From Schistosoma haematobium (taxonomy: Eukaryota > Platyhelminthes > Trematoda > Strigeidida > Schistosomatidae), in assembly GCF_000699445.3 (NCBI RefSeq), contig NC_067196.1, forward strand, positions 80,218,364 to 80,282,363: a DNA stretch of 64,000 bases, written 5' to 3'. Shown piece by piece: positions 20,691-32,260 of the stretch. How positions within the stretch are numbered: the stretch's first letter is position 1; each line of letters opens with the position of its first letter. A program made the position numbers and the translations under genes. The notes beneath the pieces are model-generated. The model worked only from the letters and a program-made list of their open reading frames with translations, had not been told where the DNA came from and did no database searches.

Positions 20691-21290
20691 ATGTTATTTA
20701 TGATTAAAACATTGAATATATTTATTATTTACATTTATTATACAAACTATATCATCTTATATACAAATGAATCATTTATTACAATTAATGATGGTCTATT
20801 ACGTAATTTTTGTCAAGCTAATGAAGTATGCATTAAATTGAATACCATTAATAAACAATATTTTTTAATGGGTTTAAATTACCTACAATGGATAAATAAT
20901 CAAAATTATTCTAATCAAATATATTGGACAAGTATAGTTTATTTATTACCAGAAATCATTACAACAATATCTAATATACAAATGATTTTACGTGATGCAA
21001 ATCCTAATTCAAATGTAACATTCATAATAGATAAACATTCATTATTAAGTCCATCAGCTATTTTACAATTATCTAATAAAAAATTACAATCGAATTTATT
21101 AACAATGAAAAAAAATTATTCAATTATATGTGAATTATCAATGGAAGGAATTCAATTTTCAATATCCAAATTTATATTTCAACCATTTAATCAATTATTT
21201 AATTTTAATTATTTAAATAAAATACCTAAATTTGATTCATGTCATAATCAATTAAGAGCGTCTGATTTAAATGATTGTTTATATAAGTAA
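20691..21290 (+). CDS. hypothetical secreted or membrane-anchored protein, 199 aa
   Basis: One uninterrupted frame of 199 codons in DNA so AT-rich that random stops (TAA) should be common, which favours real coding. Residues 5-23 (IKTLNIFIIYIYYTNYIIL) form a hydrophobic signal peptide or anchor. The rest is hydrophilic and Asn/Ile/Leu-rich with five Cys (FCQANEVC, IICELS, FDSC, NDCLYK) and Asn-X-Ser/Thr sites (NVT, NYS). An AATAAA lies at about 21299, ten bases after the TAA, as a poly(A) signal. No family recognised. A GTAAAT overlaps the stop, so it could instead be a first exon with a splice donor. Confidence 0.45.
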   Translation: MLFMIKTLNIFIIYIYYTNYIILYTNESFITINDGLLRNFCQANEVCIKLNTINKQYFLMGLNYLQWINNQNYSNQIYWTSIVYLLPEIITTISNIQMILRDANPNSNVTFIIDKHSLLSPSAILQLSNKKLQSNLLTMKKNYSIICELSMEGIQFSISKFIFQPFNQLFNFNYLNKIPKFDSCHNQLRASDLNDCLYK

Positions 21291-21624
21291 ATAGATTAAA
21301 ATAAAAAATTGTTTTTATTCGATAAAAGATTATGATACTTATGGACGAACTAATAAGGTATAAGTGAATAGGCTTTGGATATTGACGCGCGAAATTCATT
21401 CATCCATTTTGGATAAATAAAGTTTCAAGCATTATAGTTAATGTTAGTTCGTGATGAAAACCTGAAACCTAATTCCTAACATTAATTATCAACTGTAAAA
21501 CATAATTCTAATTCTTCATAAAGGTTTAGAACCCTTATTTGGTTATAGATATTAGGTGGACATTCTAAAGATCAGTCTAGCTTAGCTCAAAGGTTGTCCA
21601 TAAATTATAGTCTGACTTTTTAAT

Positions 21625-21945
21625 GATTATTATTCTTATACGAATATTCATCAAGATTAGAATGAATAGTTTGACAGAAATTAGGCGCCGAGTATAGAAA
21701 AGTTAATCTATGTGAAAATTATATTTGAAATCATCTCAGCGATTGAAATTTACATAACGTTTCGTCCATCCAAATAGGATTGGTTTAACATACTAAAGTT
21801 TTGATTGTTAAAAATGCTATATATTTCTTTGATGATTTTGGTTATTACTCTGAAGAAGTTCAGACGAGTTAGCTGGACGAAATGTTTGAATTATTTTAAA
21901 TTTCAGTCTCTGAGATTATTTTAAATATAATTTTCATATATAATG
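21625..21945. mobile_element. Penelope-like terminal fragment, inverted arms
   Basis: Left part (21720-21770) and right part (21875-21945) are inverted relatives of each other and of the palindrome at 7.8 kb (CTCAGCGATTGAAATTT and its partner). Between them lie about 100 bases including TGAAGAAGTTCAGACGAG. Further left (21625-21715) is the reverse of the 7961-8040 sequence (GGCGCCGAGTATAGAAAAG). It is a solo terminal fragment with no coding part. Confidence 0.65.
21850..21883 (+). ncRNA. hammerhead-like motif in Penelope terminal fragment
   Basis: CTGAAGA (21850-21856, fits the CUGANGA core) is followed by GTTCAG (21858-21863), a nine-base loop, CTGGAC (21873-21878) pairing as stem II with one G-U, and then GAAAT (21879-21883; core GAAA kept, next base changed from C to T). 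Hammerheads in Penelope-like elements are known. I could not draw convincing stems I and III, so activity is unlikely for this copy. Confidence 0.5.
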
Positions 21946-22099
21946 AATTAATGAACAAGTTGTAAGCATGAAATATTTAATATTTGACGAATTATAAACA
22001 ACCAAGCAATGAATTCATTTCATATTGTTATTTTATTTTTTAGCTTTTATATGAAACTAATATGTTAATATAGTTTTGAATATAAAGAACACCCTGCCA

Positions 22100-22605
22100 T
22101 GAGAAGTTAGTAAGACTTGCCTGGTTGTATATACTGTCACATGGCCACGCGTATACAGTCACTGTTAGGAAAGTGCTACTTACTGTTTTCTCGTGGTGGG
22201 AGTGTTGTTTACGTAATTAAAATAATGAAAAGTGAATATTCGGCGATTTGACCGGGTTGATGAACACAGAGAGTCCACCTAGGGGAGTTGGAATACCCTG
22301 ACTCCAAACCAATGGTGTACATGGTCCCCAGGATCCTAAGAGAACAAATAGCCTATGAACCAATCGTTGGTCACTGGCTACTCTGGGATTGCATCCCCTA
22401 AAGTTGCTATACTGCCTTGTGGATTAGATCTTTAGGTCAAAGGCTCCGGGTATGGTTCCATAAGCAAACTACCTGCTTTGGTTTGGGCACTTGGGCACTA
22501 TCACAGCCCACACAAAAATCAAGTGACTTGTGTGGCGCATATATATTCTGTGCCCTTTTGTACTAATATTTATGTGTTCACATAAATAAATAAATAAAAG
22601 AGAAT
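22100..22605 (+). mobile_element. dispersed retroposon with AATAAATAAATAAA tail
   Basis: A GC-richer block in AT-rich surroundings, ending in CATAAATAAATAAATAAA near 22585-22603, the kind of tail left by retroposition. It contains GTTGATGAACACAGAGAG and CTCTGGGATTGCATCCCC but no open frame. Family not identified; probably the 3' untranslated end of a LINE. Confidence 0.4.
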
Positions 22606-23384
22606 AGAGAACTAAATTGTCTATTACAGAACAGTGATGTTTTTTTGAAAATGTATATTTATAATGAAATCTAAATTAATTCCATGATAGGGTTTTTATA
22701 AATAGCGGGAGTAATTATTTTAGATTATTACTTAATATGATAAATGTATAATAAAGATGGAAATAACAAATACAAGATGGGAAAACATTTCAAGATGAAC
22801 TTACTGAGTTGAAGCTATCATAGTTCAGTAAAACAAAAGCTGCTTATTTCTGTTTTGCTTGTTAAAAAAGAAATCATATAGTTGACCGTTTACCTTTTAT
22901 TTTAAATCTTTGCACTACATAATTAAAATATACTTTTCTTCAATATCTTAAGATAAGCACTCCCATTAGTACAACGGTTAAACAATTTACTGTTCTCATA
23001 TGAATAATTCATTTCTTGATTTCTAAGTAGGCTCATTCTCATGTTAGTTTTGTATGTCGCACAGGCGGATGCAACGGAAAATAATGAATTTATTGCAATA
23101 TGTAAATCACCTGAACTTTGTAAAATACATTGTATATTAATATGATTCGTTTGTTATTGGATGTGTGATTATCCACAGTCTGAGTGAATCGTATTGCATC
23201 TAATAGGATAACTATAATCGAGAACTTGAAGATTTTCCAAAATTTTTCAAATACATCTTGCTAATAAGCATGAATAAATAGGAAACAACAGTTAATAACC
23301 ATCTAATAACAATCTTTGAACATGTAACAGCTTTCAAATGGTTGTATAAGTACAAATAAATTTCTGTGTCAACTATTTTGATCC
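22606..23384. other. AT-rich spacer
   Basis: Nothing recognised. Confidence 0.35.
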
Positions 23385-24337
23385 ATGATATATTATTCCA
23401 TTATCTTGTTTGCTGTTTTGGTAATTTCCGTCAACAGTAAGAATTCACATAAACTATTTTCATCAATTTTATATCAATTAGATTTCCATGCTCCATCAAA
23501 CGTCTTTTTGATTTTCAGTATACTAGAAAATCTCCAAAACACTATGTTTTGTAATCGTGATGGTAAATGACTGATTTTTGTCAAATTCAGCAATTCATTT
23601 AACTGTTCAGTAAATCAATTCAAAGTTTATTTAATCAAAAGATACTGGGTATTGTTTGTATCCATTAATTATATACAATTAAGAACCTTGGAATGATTTT
23701 TGTATTTTGAAATCTGTACAGTATTCCAATAATTATTCACCAGCATATTAAATAGATTATGGGTTAGAATTTATATTCATGCTTGGTTAAGGATAATTAA
23801 TGTTTAGTTGAATGTCCGTCCAAGTTTATTTGTGACATTTTCATTCGAATGTTTTATTATACTACTTATAAATAGTTTATTTGTGTATTACAAAAAACCT
23901 TTATACTGTCCGTAGATAACCTACTGAACAAAGAAACATTGAATGAAGAGCTATAAAAAACTACATAGCACTGGACAGTTTTACTCGAAAGATATGATAC
24001 TTACATAGAGATATGTAGACTGTGCACTTACTCTCATGAAGAGCCATGGATATATAGTGATAATACATTTTAAGTTATGATGAAACACGTATTCTTTGCT
24101 CCAGACTGTATGAAACTGAAACAGAAATAATTGATTGAATAAAATAATTTACAAATTTAATATAAATTTCTTTTGCTTCTTTTAAAAAGGTGTGCTATCA
24201 CGGAAGAATGTCGAATGATTTACTATTCTAAAGGAAAACATGTTTGTGTTCAGATGTTATATGTTTATGCTTTATTGCCAACAATATTTTCACGTTATTC
24301 AATTGCATGGGAAAGTTATGTCAAACAAATTGTTTAA
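23385..24337 (+). CDS. candidate two-exon small secreted protein
   Basis: Exon 1 (23385-23562) starts with a good signal peptide (MIYYSIILFAVLVISVNS) and ends CNRD plus one base before GTAAAT. Exon 2 is open from about 24190 to the TAA at 24335-24337 (CRMIYYSKGKHVCVQMLYVY, then WESYVKQIV). An acceptor at 24205-24206 joins the two in frame with one Glu at the junction; the more obvious acceptor after AAAAAG (24189) does not fit in phase. The product would be about 100 aa with three Cys. No family recognised. Exons are supported only by openness, a signal peptide and phase. Confidence 0.3.
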
Positions 24338-24559
24338 TATTGTTTTATTTCATTCATAGTTAGTGTCATACTTCATATTATCACACAAATTACACGTATT
24401 TCGCTTAAAACCTAACCCTTTTTAATATTACTATTATGAATAATTTATTTTTTAGAAAGTAGAAATGATACCGTTTGTAAAATGGTTTTTACTACTGTCA
24501 ATAAAGAAGGGGTATATTACTAATGGTGGGCGGTGGATCAATTTCGTGGACTGGTTGAA

Positions 24560-24790
24560 GTTAGGCAAGCTCAGTGGTCTGGAGGTTAAGCGTTCGCTCG
24601 CGAAACCGATAGGTCCTGGGTTCGAATCTCGCGGGGCGCGATCGTGGATGCGCACTGCTGAGGAGTCCCACACTAGAGCGAAACGGCCTTCCACTGCTTC
24701 CAGGTTTTCCACGGTGGTCTAGCCTTAATTAACTCATGAACCGAACTATTGAAGTTACTATAATATCCACAAAACTCCTTTCTGATAATA
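24560..24790 (+). mobile_element. Sm-alpha-like SINE, copy S1
   Basis: tRNA-like pol III signals: an A-box-like CTCAGTGGTCTGGAGGTTAAG (only its core 24571-24585 quoted in part) and B box GGTTCGAATC at 24619-24628. These precede the hammerhead region and the 3' stretch GGTGGTCTAGCCTTAATTAA shared with other copies. Lies downstream of the candidate secreted gene. Confidence 0.75.
24652..24697 (+). ncRNA. decayed hammerhead ribozyme in SINE S1
   Basis: Core CTGAGGAG (24658-24665) and GAAAC (24680-24684) are present, but stem II is broken (GTCCC faces AGAGC), stem III is reduced (ACGG with CCTT), and the downstream stem I strand is altered. Probably inactive. Confidence 0.6.
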
Positions 24791-26003
24791 ATAATTAATA
24801 TATTCATTACCATTGTTCGCATACAGAATGTCAAAATAATGTTGCAAAAATTCAGATCTAATTAGAAGCTGTATTCACTGTAAAACCCGATAGTAGAATA
24901 AAACAATCTGTTCGTTATAAGACTTAAGGATCGCGATATTCACTCTATATTATGTTAGTAGATATGTACTTTTGATGAGTTCAAAAGAACTAAAACAATA
25001 CATCTGTTTATTACTTAATGGTTTCGCATCTGAAGCCAATATGTAACAAAAATTAACATGAAATCAAACTAGTTTTTACTACCAGCTAACTAAACTTAGT
25101 CATATATATCGTATGATGTGTTTACATTATTAGCATTAAATATCTTATTGAGATTTTTCTGAGGTTGAAAGTTATCTGTTTACTGAAAGTTATAACATAC
25201 TAGTGCTGGGAAGTGAAGTAATTTAGAAAGAACTGAATACTTACATGTTGTCAACTCATTTAAACCTTTTGTTTATAAAGTGACAATGGATGTAAAACCA
25301 GTATTCACTAGCAGTAATAAACAATTGATAATTAGCGAAACTTTTTGTTTACGTTAAGAAGGACAGTTAGTTGACGATCGTAAGTCTTAGTTGTTAACGT
25401 TTCATTACTGGATTTTGTAGATTGGTGAAATGTCATGATCTTTCCTCATTAATTATTTTTATAGGAAATACCAACATGAAGAGATTCAGACTTAATTTCA
25501 ATTTAAAAGATATTGAAATCGATCAAACATTTGAGAATTTGTTCATAAATTTCTAATGTCTGACATTTTGGCAAATAAGTTTATGCTGACGGTATTTTCT
25601 TCTCATGTTCTGTCTAGATGATAAGGATAGTGTGAAGCTAATCCTCATCAAACCACAAAAAATATTTAGTTAATTTTGTGATCCATATCATATACTTCCT
25701 TGATCTGTTGTCTTCTGCAATAAAACGTATTAATCAAATACATTTTCTTTGCTATTAAATAGTTTGAAATGTTTATCATAACGATGCCTAATTCAATTTT
25801 GGTCAGTCAGGCCGTACATGACAATTATAATTACATCTCCTATATAATTTTATTTTGATGACCTTTTACCATAGGAACGAGGCAATGAAGAACATAATAA
25901 AATGGCTAATAGTTCTTTGCACGAACTTGTAAAGTAGTGCTAGGAGTCCTTTATTTTACTAATAATTTTATTTTAAAAACAACAAAACATGTTTATTCTG
26001 CTG
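24791..26003. other. AT-rich spacer
   Basis: No gene or repeat recognised. Confidence 0.35.
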
Positions 26004-26005
26004 GT

Positions 26006-26190
26006 TTATCTCTCATAGGACGATGTGATACCAAGAGTCATTGATGGAGATGCATGAAGTAGTGTATTTAGTATAAATAGATAGATTGGAAAGAATATAA
26101 TGATCAAAGCAAGATAGTACGTTAGTTCCAAATAATCTAATCCGGTCCATATCCAAAACATGAATTGACAATGATTAGCCGCGTTTTCCA
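26006..26190 (-). CDS. candidate terminal exon of a membrane protein
   Basis: Minus strand, acceptor TATTTATTTAG, then IVENAANHCQFMFWIWTGLD and a strongly hydrophobic stretch (YYLALIIIFFPIYLFILNTL) that could span a membrane, ending in ITSSYER and TAA. An open stretch upstream (26384-26195) has a matching strand but no donor that keeps phase. No family recognised. Confidence 0.25.
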
Positions 26191-26724
26191 CTATTCTAAA
26201 TAAATATCCAACTAGACCACATCATTATAGATGTACTGAACAGTAGGTATTCTTGTGTTTCGCAAATTTTCGATGAAAATGGTATTTTTATGTCTGTGGA
26301 TCGCAGATTTTCTGTTATGTGTAGTGTTAATACAACTAGAGTAAGATTAAAAGTGGATGTGTGTTGTTTCACAAAATGCAACACTAAAATTTAATTAGAA
26401 GAAGGAATATTCGAAAAAGCTTGTACATACTTACGTCAGTGTATCGAACTTTTTGACAAAATTATCAAAGATACAGTGTTCGTAATAGACTAATGTGAAC
26501 ACCAATGAATTTTAATAGGGAATAATAAACTTACTGCCATGGGTCTGATGTATTTGTCAGACAGAATACAAAATAATCAATCACCGTGACAGACAAGATG
26601 TTTTTATGTGCTTATTTGAAAGTAGCTAATATTTTGGGTTGCAGCTCAATAGTTAGAGTGGTTGGTTTTCAAAACCTCAGTCGTGAGTTTCAGTAATGAT
26701 TTGATTATTTCAATTTTGGCATCC

Positions 26725-29192
26725 TGTAATAGGAGATACAGCCAAAACAAAGAAGTAAACAATGACAGGTTCAAGGTCAACAAGAACCAATCAACATCGA
26801 GGTGTACAGGACAAGCTGTGAACTACATCTGGAGAAATTTGAACACTTCACTGAAAAAAGACCAACAAAATATCCTTCAAAATAAAGCAGTGAATTACAA
26901 TGGATGTTCTTGTTCCATGAACTATTTGCAATAGGTATCAGGCCCTACAGGATGTACTCAAAAAAGAAACTACGATGGAGGACAACTGGAAAAGAATTAA
27001 ACAAACACTAGCTTCAACGTGTCAGGAAGTGCAAGGCCACAAGTAGATTCATCATAAGGAATGAATCTCCACTACAATCATGGGGAGGATTCAAGAAGAA
27101 TAATACGTATAGAGCAATTAGCAACAGTCGAACAAAATAACAGAAAGCCAAGGCACAGACCAAACATACTGAAACAAACATGATAGTAAAAAACCACATT
27201 GGCCTCAACAAGTAGAAGTATATAGAAAGCCTAACAATGACAGTAGATAAAGCTGCAACAGAAGGAAATATCAAACAACCATGCAACACGACGAAGAAAT
27301 TGGCAGACAAATATAGTAAAGAAAAGAGACCAGTTAAGGACAAACAAGGCGAAACAATCACTTAGATTCAAGAACAAAGAGATGGATGGGTAGAATACTT
27401 AGAGGAACTCTTGAATAAACCAGCTCCATTGAATCCACCGGACACCGAAACGCCACACACAGACATTCCTATAGATGTCAGCCCAACAAAAACAGAACGA
27501 ATAGCGATGGCCATCAGACAAATCAACAGTGCGAAAGCAGTAGGACCTGACAATACATCAATCGAAGCACTGAGGCCACATATAGATCCAACTGCAAACA
27601 TGTTTCACATTCTATTCAGGAAGATTTCAAAGGGAAAACAAGTAGCACCGACGGACTGGAAAGATGGATATCTCATCAAGATTCCAAAGAAGGGAGATCT
27701 GAGCAAATGGGAAAACTATGGAGGAATCACATTTCTTTCAGTACATGTGGAAGTTTTCAAAAAAGAGTCACTGAACTTGGTGGAGTTTTGTTCTCTGAGC
27801 TGGATGGTTTGGTCGTGGAGCTTTCATCATTCTTCTGAACGACATCATCAGCACAAACTTCAGATAGACCAAACCATCCAGCTCAGAGAACAAAACTCCA
27901 CCAAAATCATCCACCTGAGCTACAAATCTTCTCCACCATCTCAAAGTCACTGAACTAGATGACAGATTTAGTAGACGTCCAACTTCAATATCAACAGACC
28001 GGTTTCTGTCAGAATCGGTCATGCACAGACCAAATAGAGACACTACGGATAATCGATAAAATACCGATTGAATGGAACTCGTCACTGTACATCAACATCA
28101 GTGACTATGAGGAATCGTTTGACAGTGTGGATGGGAGGACTTCATGGAAGTGTCTTCGACAATATGGTGTGAATAGCTGAGAAGATTGTCACATCATACG
28201 GAATTTATTTGGCGGACTACACTGCGAATTTGTACATGGATGACGGTCTCCAGATGTATTTCATTTATCAGCTAATGCTGCTTATTCTCTCCCTTCCTCT
28301 TTCTTCTGACAATGAACTGGATTATGAAGACCCCAACATCTGACGGATAGCATGGAATACAATGGACAGCTTGGAATCAACTAGATGATTTGCACTTCGC
28401 AGTTAACCCAGATCTTCTAACCACAAACACCAGCAAAAGAGGGTCAGGACAAACAATGTGGCAGCAGCCTCTGCATCAGTAGACTTCAACACGCACAAGG
28501 GAAACACCAACATCTTCAAATACAACACGGAGACCAACAACCAACCCAATCACACGTGATGGACGATCTATGGAACAAGTAGAAACTTTCAAGTACCTGA
28601 CTGGTCAGCATCATCAATGAGCAAAGAGGATCGGATACAGACGTGAAGGCGACGTTGAAGAGCAACAACAGCACTCTTTCAATTGGACAACATGTGTAAC
28701 TCAAAACGACAGTCAATCAAAATCAAAGTTAGAAACTTCAATACGAATGTCAAGACAGTTCCACTGTATGGAGTCGAAACACGAAGAACAACCACATCTA
28801 TCATCAAAACGGCACATGTATTTGTAAACAATTATCTACGTAAGATACTCAATATCCGATGTCCGGATATCATCAACAACAACCCACTGTGGGAGAGAAT
28901 AAACCAGCTTCCAGTTGAAGAGGAAATTAGGAACAGACTGTGGAAGTGGGTATGACAAGAATTGAATAAATCACCAAAATACATCACGAGGCAAGTGCTA
29001 ACTTGGAATGCTGAAGTGAAATGGAAAAGTAGAAAATTAAAGAAGACACTGCGTCGATAATTGGAAGCAGACATCAAAATGATGAATAGAGACTGGAGAG
29101 AACTGGAAAGGATAGTCCAGTGAGTGTGGGCATTCGATGGAGGATGCCGGTGGGCAGCCTTTGCTCCTCCACGAGGAGTAACAGGCGTACGT
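26725..29192 (+). pseudogene. RTE LINE (SR2-like), copy R3
   Basis: Long but broken copy. Recognisable + blocks: MEDNWKRIKQTLASTCQEV (about 26971-27030), QPCNTTKKLADKYSK (27275-27320), WVEYLEELLNKPAPLNPPDT (27388-27445), NSAKAVGPDNTSIEAL and DWKDGYLIKIPKKGDLSKWE (27520-27715), CTDQIETLRIIDK (28022-28060), DYEESFDSVDG (28105-28130), [12 protein letters not shown] (28762-28795) and [14 protein letters not shown] (28912-28953). The FADD catalytic region near 28400 is scrambled. Tail GAGTAACAGGCGTACGTAAG is typical. A fold-back insertion splits it at 27777-27944. Nearly identical in its 3' part to copy R5. Confidence 0.85.
27777..27955. mobile_element. fold-back insertion inside RTE copy R3
   Basis: About 170 bases with inverted arms TTGGTGGAGTTTTGTTCTCT..TGGTTTGGT (27777-27813) and ACCAAACCATCC..CTCCACCAA (27868-27904) around a 54-base centre, then 40 further bases. 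AGTCACTGAAC stands at 27766-27776 on the left and again at 27945-27955 on the right, as a target-site duplication, and the flanking RTE frame resumes after it. Family not identified. Confidence 0.75.
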
Positions 29193-29304
29193 AAGTATTC
29201 TGTACAAGAATAATTGCTTGACCATATAGTGAGTGAGTAGCATGGTGGAATCATTTCGCATTTTTGATAGTTTTTTATAATAATTACATCGTATGAATCA
29301 AACA

Positions 29305-29480
29305 CTAACGTCCAGTTTTTGTATAAGCATTGATTGCGTGTGACTCAAAGAAGCCTTGTTCACCATACAAAAAACGTAGTTTGGCATAGTTGAATAAACC
29401 TTGGCTTTTCGAATCACGTTTCATGTTCAGACTACGTTTTAATGGCTTGATCGTTGCATTAAGTGTGCACATAATTTGAT
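29305..29480 (-). CDS. hypothetical short ORF
   Basis: Minus strand from ATG near 29472: MCTLNATIKPLKRSLNMKRD, then SKSQGLFNYAKLRFLYGEQG and a TAG at the left end. Base composition is less AT-rich than its surroundings, which hints at coding or at a copy of a coding region. No family recognised; the frame is open further upstream without an ATG. Confidence 0.2.
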
Positions 29481-29558
29481 GAAAATGTTTTATAAGTAAG
29501 AAATAGTTCACATTAACGTCCTTACGTTTCTTAAGCACTTGTGTTTAGTCAAGCGAAA

Positions 29559-29762
29559 ATGGTTCGTAGGTTTTTTAAAATCCATTTACAAGTGTTGCTA
29601 AGAATATATGAGGAAATTTTCGCGCTTATTCCCTTGTTTCTTTATAGCTCCGTATCTTTTGTTGCTGAATATATATCTCCATATATTTTGATTCTCATTT
29701 GGCTTATTTGCAATTATTGCTACTACATTGTTTACAAGCTCCGAAATGCTACAAGATCTTGA
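29559..29762 (+). CDS. hypothetical membrane peptide
   Basis: ATG at 29559: MVRRFFKIHLQVLLRIYEEI followed by hydrophobic FALIPLFLYSSVSFVAEYI and YILILIWLICNYCYYIVY, two possible membrane segments, 67 aa. Divergent from the short minus ORF at its left. No family recognised and may be spurious. Confidence 0.15.
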   Translation: MVRRFFKIHLQVLLRIYEEIFALIPLFLYSSVSFVAEYISPYILILIWLICNYCYYIVYKLRNATRS

Positions 29763-31020
29763 ATGCTATTTTGGTTTTAGCTGCCATATATATATATATA
29801 TATTCTGCACATTGGTTTGTAGCTTGCCATGTTACTATGTACAATTAATCTCTTATACTATCTTTTAAATATGCTCAGCACCAGTGCTTTACTGGATATT
29901 GTGCGGTCCATGTTTATTTATATTCATGGGAACTTTGGATTTTGCAGCCTTGTGATCATGAATTGCTATGATATACATATTTGAAACGTCATACTATTAA
30001 CTTCTTGTTTCAATTAACAATTTGTTTTATTCTGATGTTGTGTTATCAAAAACAATAGCCGTTTGATTTTACCAATGAATGTAAGGGCCTCATATATATA
30101 AATTGACAAACGTGCGCTATATAAACAGGAAGTTTGGTCCTAACATGATTTGCATTTCTCAGACTTTTGCTGTGTTCTTACACAATAAAAGTACAATTTT
30201 TGATCAAGTCCTGATCTAAACGTTTGGTAGATTACCCTCCTTTTGACTTTTATTCGATTTGTTGGTTAACTTTATTTTCACCTTAGCATACTACTGGGTC
30301 TTTATAATTTTCCACGTCAAGGCTAGTTTTAGTATATCCTAACCATTTGTATCGTCCATTTTGTCTATTTTGTCCATTCCAGTGTACTGTTTTACGTTTC
30401 GCAGTCATAAACGTTTGCTAGGATATATCTAACAACTTATCATTCACCATAATCGCTAAGAATACTTGTAGGCGATCTGGGTGCTGTTTTTCTGTCACCT
30501 TTGGTACTCAATGTCACAAGTGCTAAGGCTGGTTTCACGGAATATTCGAAGATCTTATAGCAACTGCTTACAAGAGACTTAGTAATTCATATCACAGATG
30601 GGCATGTGGCACATGCAGTATGAATGCTGAAGATTTGCCGAGAAATATCATCGTTCTCCTAGAAGGTCTGTGGAAAAATCTTTTGTAACCATGAGAAAAA
30701 GTGTTCCCGAAACAGATTAACAAAGTCTCGCAATGATATAAAGATGGTCTTCGATAACACTAGTATTGATCGAACAACGATCCGTACAAGTGGTAATATG
30801 TTGAAATTGAGCACCGCCAAAACAACGACGGTCGAAGAATCTCTAGTATGCATATGTCCCTTAGCACATGCTACCTGAAACCACCTGTGGTCCCCAAAAG
30901 TCTACTGTAGGCCACTGGAATCCCGTTAACAGGGTTAAACAAGACCGAACATCACCGTCGAAAATACTGAAGGACAGGAATTCCATACAATGGCTAATGG
31001 GAACTAACCTCATGTAGTCT
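29763..31020. other. unassigned region
   Basis: A TA microsatellite at about 29790-29811. No gene supported. The last 150 bases may belong to the CR1-like debris that follows. Confidence 0.35.
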
Positions 31021-31024
31021 AAAA

Positions 31025-32260
31025 GTGAAGCTGCCACTCGGAGCATTTCATGCCAACAGACGTCGGTCACCAACTCGATTCCACATGCGTACAAACAGGC
31101 CACATGGTGTGAGAATCAAGCACAAAATCAAATTGGAATCGACTATTTCACTTGTGTGCTGTCAAGTTGAAGGAAGAAAATGTAGAAGGGACAGGAGTTT
31201 TCAACTCGAAAAGCCCCGTGTAGGCGGGCTGCCTGTTTTTTCACATGAGGCTCATTCAGACAAACAGGACGAGGAAACTAGCGCGTTTCAAACTGAAAGT
31301 AGTAATTGCCTATTTGCTAATCCTACGAGTTAACCGAACAAAATGGATGAGTTGCATGAAATAAATAACGTTAATAACAATTATCTGGTAGGGTTATCTG
31401 AAACATATCTTCTCAATTTACGGACCGGGAGCTTGAAATGCTCGGGATGTCTTTGTTTCACAACGACGGAAAAACAGGAATAAGGATGCGTGAGTCCCTG
31501 TATCTACGGTCCTGCTAGGTAGCACATTAAGTGAACACTCCAGAGTTTGTCAATCTTGGTGGACCAGTATAGTGCTCTGCACGGTTCTCCGACCCCTCAA
31601 GTTGTCCAGTTGTAGCCATCTGCAGGAAGCACATTAGTGACACCGAGTACGTCAATTACATGACTGAGGAATTACCTCGCGCTGTTCGTCTCGTTTACAC
31701 TCATATCTTGAGTCTAAGAGACTTCAGTCTTACTACAGCCGACTTCGGTAAACACACATATTAGAAGTGACGACTCTACTGAATCTCGGTTCTTTAGTCT
31801 CATTGAAGATATGGGATTATTCGAAAGCGCAAATTTAGCAACTCGCTGGAGAAATAATTCGACACCGTCGCTCCTAGCCTCGATATTTACGAACTCAGAA
31901 TACTCAATCGGCAACCACTGAATTCTGGCTCCCCTCAGCTTGATGTGGACACTCAGTTGTATCTCTTACTGCACACGATTTTGATCTGCTACAAAACTGT
32001 TTGTCTCGCGAACGATCCACAGAAATTTCAAGCAACGTACAACCATGAAGGATCGCAATCTTTGAATGCTAAGACACAAACGGCACTGCTGGGAAGACTA
32101 TAAACGAACAAGTGAAAGCAGCAAATATAGGCCGTTCCTAAAAGTAGAGAACCAATGCACAGTGATAATTGAAGACAGGCTTCAGTATCAGATAAAAATG
32201 ATCAGTAAATTTGTCTCCAATTTAAAAAGTATGATATATCAAATGGATATCTAACCTACA
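31025..32260 (+). pseudogene. CR1-like LINE, endonuclease-region debris
   Basis: Plus translation gives NKMDELHEINNVNNNYLVGL followed by SETYLLN (about 31341-31420, start of an APE-type endonuclease), LRDFSLTTADFGKH (about 31711-31755), RFFSLIEDMGLFESANLATR (about 31788-31850) and PSLLASIFTNSEYSI (about 31865-31910), then the linker KRHCWEDYKRTSESSKYRPF (about 32076-32140). Many stops and shifts. Confidence 0.65.
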
